Shown in pieces: positions 38,476 to 40,356 of a stretch of DNA of 40,356 bases (position 1 is the stretch's first letter; each line of letters starts with the position of its first letter). The stretch covers positions 1 to 40,356 of the forward strand of contig SKQW01000117.1 in the NCBI GenBank assembly GCA_007118805.1, in the 5' to 3' direction. Position numbers and translations under genes: made by a program. The notes below the pieces were generated by a model. The model did not search any database. It saw only the letters and a list, made by a program, of their open reading frames with translations, and was not told the origin of the DNA. This stretch comes from Rhodobiaceae bacterium (lineage in GTDB: Bacteria > Pseudomonadota > Alphaproteobacteria > Rhizobiales > Tepidamorphaceae).

Positions 38476-39134
38476 TGCGCCCCACGACAATGGCTGAAAT
38501 CGCGGCCGCTGCCCCGATCATTCCCGTGGTCACGATTGAGCGGGTGGAGGAGGCCGTGCCGCTGGCCGAAGCGCTGCGGACCGGCGGTTTGCGCGCGGTC
38601 GAGATCACCCTGCGCAGCGACGCGGCGCGCGCCGCGTTGATGCGCATTCGCGAGGCCCTGCCCGAATTCATCCTGGGCGTTGGCACGGTGACGCGACCGG
38701 AGGAGTTCGGCGACATCGCACGGCTGGGCGCGGACTTCGCGGTCAGCCCCGGTGTCACGCCGGAGCTTCTCGCTGCCGCCGAGGCGACCGGATTGCCGTT
38801 CCTTCCAGGGGCGGCAACCGCCAGTGAGATCATGATTCTGTCGCTGCGCGGTTGGCGCTACGTGAAGTTCTTTCCGGCCGAAGTCTCCGGTGGCCGCGCG
38901 GCGCTGAAAGCGCTCGGGCCGGTGTTCCCCCACATGCAATTCTGCCCGACCGGGGGGATTACCGCGGAGAACGCGGCGGACTATCTGGCGCTCGACAATG
39001 TCGCCTGTGTCGGCGGCTCGTGGATCACACCGGCCGAGGCGGTGCGAGCCGGTGACTGGGCCGAGATCGAGCGGCGTGCCGAATGGGCGGACGGGATGGC
39101 GTCCAGCCGCAGGACCGGCACCCCGGCCTGCTGA
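38475..39134 (+). CDS. eda: 2-dehydro-3-deoxyphosphogluconate (KDPG) aldolase
   Basis: A 219-residue class-I aldolase that splits KDPG into pyruvate and glyceraldehyde-3-phosphate, the end of the Entner-Doudoroff and hexuronate pathways. Schiff-base Lys131 lies in YVKFFPAE, with Glu43 in AVEITLRS and GVGTVTRPEEF. The ATG overlaps the kdgK stop (TGATG), so the two are translationally coupled; a GTG one codon earlier and an ATG at 38490 are alternatives. GGAGGGAT just upstream is the ribosome site. No edd or zwf is in the window. The last 154 bp lie opposite the 3' end of a hypothetical gene. Confidence 0.96.
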   Translation: MRPTTMAEIAAAAPIIPVVTIERVEEAVPLAEALRTGGLRAVEITLRSDAARAALMRIREALPEFILGVGTVTRPEEFGDIARLGADFAVSPGVTPELLAAAEATGLPFLPGAATASEIMILSLRGWRYVKFFPAEVSGGRAALKALGPVFPHMQFCPTGGITAENAADYLALDNVACVGGSWITPAEAVRAGDWAEIERRAEWADGMASSRRTGTPAC

Positions 39135-39550
39135 CCCCGGTGACAATCCCGGCGGTTCGCGCCACACCGTTCCCGTGCCGCCTCCGGCATCGGCTCGGCC
39201 ATTCCGACCGCTTCGAGCAGGCCCCTCACGGCCTCGTCGGAAACAGCCTCGTCGGATTCGATGTCAAAGCTCTCGCCGGCCCATTGCTGTTCATCGAAAG
39301 CGTCCAGAGTGGCCTCGGCGATCTGTCGCATCACCGGAATCTTCGCCAGTGGATATTCATCGAGCAAGGCGGCAGCGGTGGCAACGTGACTCATCCAGTC
39401 TCCGCCCGCTCCCTTGACAATGAGCCCCACCAGCAGGATGCGGATCGCCCAGAACTCCCGGCGATCCTCGATACAGGACCACAGGAGCTCCTCCTGCCGC
39501 GTCTCGTCGGCAGCAGAGTCAAGCAGGTCGCAGTTCTCGGCATTGTCCAC
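38981..39550 (-). CDS. Hypothetical protein, possibly damaged at both ends
   Basis: A frame of up to 189 residues. The first 110 or so look like a real cytoplasmic protein: DNAENCDLLDSAADETRQEE, IRILLVGLIVKGAGGDWMSH and LDEYPLAKIPVMRQIAEATL. GTG 39550 has GGAAAG 8 bases upstream. However, coding-like sequence continues before it (VNFSILESWF) with no start codon before an in-frame stop, so the original start may be lost. The final 50 residues run antisense through eda and are Arg/Ser-rich shadow sequence, so the original stop may be lost too. I do not recognise the family. Confidence 0.5.
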   Translation of the reverse strand: MDNAENCDLLDSAADETRQEELLWSCIEDRREFWAIRILLVGLIVKGAGGDWMSHVATAAALLDEYPLAKIPVMRQIAEATLDAFDEQQWAGESFDIESDEAVSDEAVRGLLEAVGMAEPMPEAARERCGANRRDCHRGQQAGVPVLRLDAIPSAHSARRSISAQSPARTASAGVIHEPPTQATLSSAR

Positions 39551-39602
39551 AAACCAGCTTTCCAGAATCGAAAAGTTGACCCTTGCGCCGCTCCATTACC
39601 GC

Positions 39603-39755
39603 ATGCTCGTGATCATCCCCGCCGAGGTGCGCGACCTGCTGGCGTCGGCGCTGGCGGGGTATCTGGTGGCCCATGCGATGCCGCGCGCCCAACCGGTGAC
39701 GCGCTGCCGCTTAGCGCCATGGTGCTATTGACCATCGGCGCGCAGACGACCTAAC
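39603..39755 (+). pseudogene. Short frameshifted remnant of a small hydrophobic protein
   Basis: From ATG 39603 one frame gives MLVIIPAEVRDLLASALAGY and LVAHAMPRAQPV, then turns into unlikely sequence. The neighbouring frame continues with DALPLSAMVLLTIGAQTT and a TAA at 39753-39755. One base change would join them into a small two-segment hydrophobic protein of about 50 residues. No family is recognised, and it may be chance. Confidence 0.3.
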
Positions 39756-39813
39756 TGCCTAGCTGCACGAGGCACCCCGCGCCAAGGACGGCCGCTTCAT
39801 CCGGTAGACCATC

Positions 39814-40356
39814 ATGACGACTCCTCTTCCCCTGACCGGGCTTCGGGTGCTGGCCTTCGAGCAATACGGGGCCGGACCGTTCGGCACCCAGTTCCTGGCC
39901 GATCTCGGCGGCGAGGTGATCAAGGTCGAGGCGCCGGGCGAGGGCGACATGGCGCGGAGCGTGGGGCCGTTCTTTCTCGATGCCGAGGGCGCGACTGGGG
40001 CGAGCCTGTTCTATCAGGCGTTCAACCGCAATAAGCGCAGCCTGACCCTTGATATCAGCCGCGATGAGGGGCGCGAGGTGCTCAACTCGCTGGTCGGGCG
40101 GGTCGACGCCGTGGCCTGCAATCTGCGCGGCGACGTCCCGGCCAAGCTGGGCCTGACCTATGAGACCCTGTCCCTGGTCAACCCAAAGATCGTTTGCGCC
40201 TTCCTGTCGGCCTATGGCCGCGAGGGCAGCCGCGCGGCCTGGCCGGGCTATGACTATCTGATGCAGGCCGAGGCCGGCTACTTTTCGCTCACCGGCGAAG
40301 CCGGCACCCCACCCGCGCGCATGGGGCTGTCGATCGTAGATCTGATGACCGGGCTC
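39814..40356 (+). CDS. CaiB/BaiF-type (class III) CoA-transferase, 3' end outside window
   Basis: The first 181 residues of a family III CoA-transferase, which moves CoA between carboxylic acids. The typical start is present: LTGLRVLAFEQYGAGPFGTQ, then FLADLGGEVIKVEAPGEGD, followed by FNRNKRSLTLDISRDEG. The catalytic aspartate is Asp176 in GLSIVDLMTG, close to the edge. The gene starts at ATG 39814 and remains open to the right edge. The acid partners cannot be named from this part. Confidence 0.93.
   Translation, partial: MTTPLPLTGLRVLAFEQYGAGPFGTQFLADLGGEVIKVEAPGEGDMARSVGPFFLDAEGATGASLFYQAFNRNKRSLTLDISRDEGREVLNSLVGRVDAVACNLRGDVPAKLGLTYETLSLVNPKIVCAFLSAYGREGSRAAWPGYDYLMQAEAGYFSLTGEAGTPPARMGLSIVDLMTGL

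Overview
The window is GC-rich chromosomal DNA from an alphaproteobacterium. The evidence is a GcrA-type cell-cycle regulator with clustered GANTC (CcrM-type) sites upstream, a CtrA-type TTAA-N7-TTAA box, a serC leader ahead of serC-serA, a ROSE-like RNA thermometer ahead of an hsp20 gene, and a DUF3008 protein. The order gltB, gltD, DUF459 protein, lytic transglycosylase, galU matches what I remember from Rhizobiales/Hyphomicrobiales, but the order cannot be fixed from sequence alone. I see no rRNA or tRNA gene, insertion sequence, prophage, CRISPR array or plasmid function. This is a housekeeping region, not a genomic island.

Layout. 1-8.3 kb: a truncated peptide-type ABC substrate-binding protein (-), an N-formylglutamate amidohydrolase-like enzyme (+), an MFS transporter (-) with a clear terminator, a histidinol-phosphatase-like enzyme followed 4 bp later by a six-segment membrane protein (+), an alpha/beta hydrolase (-), hsp20 (+) and a threonine aldolase (-). 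8.7-14.9 kb: gltB-gltD, glutamate synthase. 14.9-21.5 kb: an envelope block with a decayed gene, a DUF459 SGNH-fold protein, a lytic transglycosylase, galU, a beta-barrel protein and kdsD. 21.7-24.4 kb: an isolated motA-motB stator pair and hemH. 24.6-29.5 kb (-): two small proteins and a dctP-dctQ-dctM-SDR operon for a TRAP transporter, probably of the 2-oxo/hydroxy-acid class. 29.6-33.6 kb: a PuuD-like peptidase, an L-2-haloacid dehalogenase, a cysteine-free bL36, a TPR protein, a VOC protein and a small barrel protein. 33.7-39.1 kb: serC-serA (serine synthesis), gcrA (-), and kdgK-eda (2-keto-3-deoxygluconate to pyruvate plus glyceraldehyde-3-phosphate). The right edge cuts a CaiB/BaiF-type CoA-transferase.

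How it fits together. GltBD and SerCA are linked through glutamate, the amino donor of SerC. GalU and KdsD make precursors for surface polysaccharide and lipopolysaccharide, and sit among periplasmic and outer-membrane proteins. The most interesting signals are regulatory. Two candidate RNA structures cover ribosome-binding sites: the ROSE-like element of hsp20 and an unexplained 8-bp hairpin over the hemH site. The serC leader also places its ribosome-binding site in a hairpin. Others are a strong hairpin between dctP and dctQ, possible CtrA boxes near kdsD and motA, and three GANTC sites within 23 bp just upstream of gcrA. I found no clear new multi-gene system.
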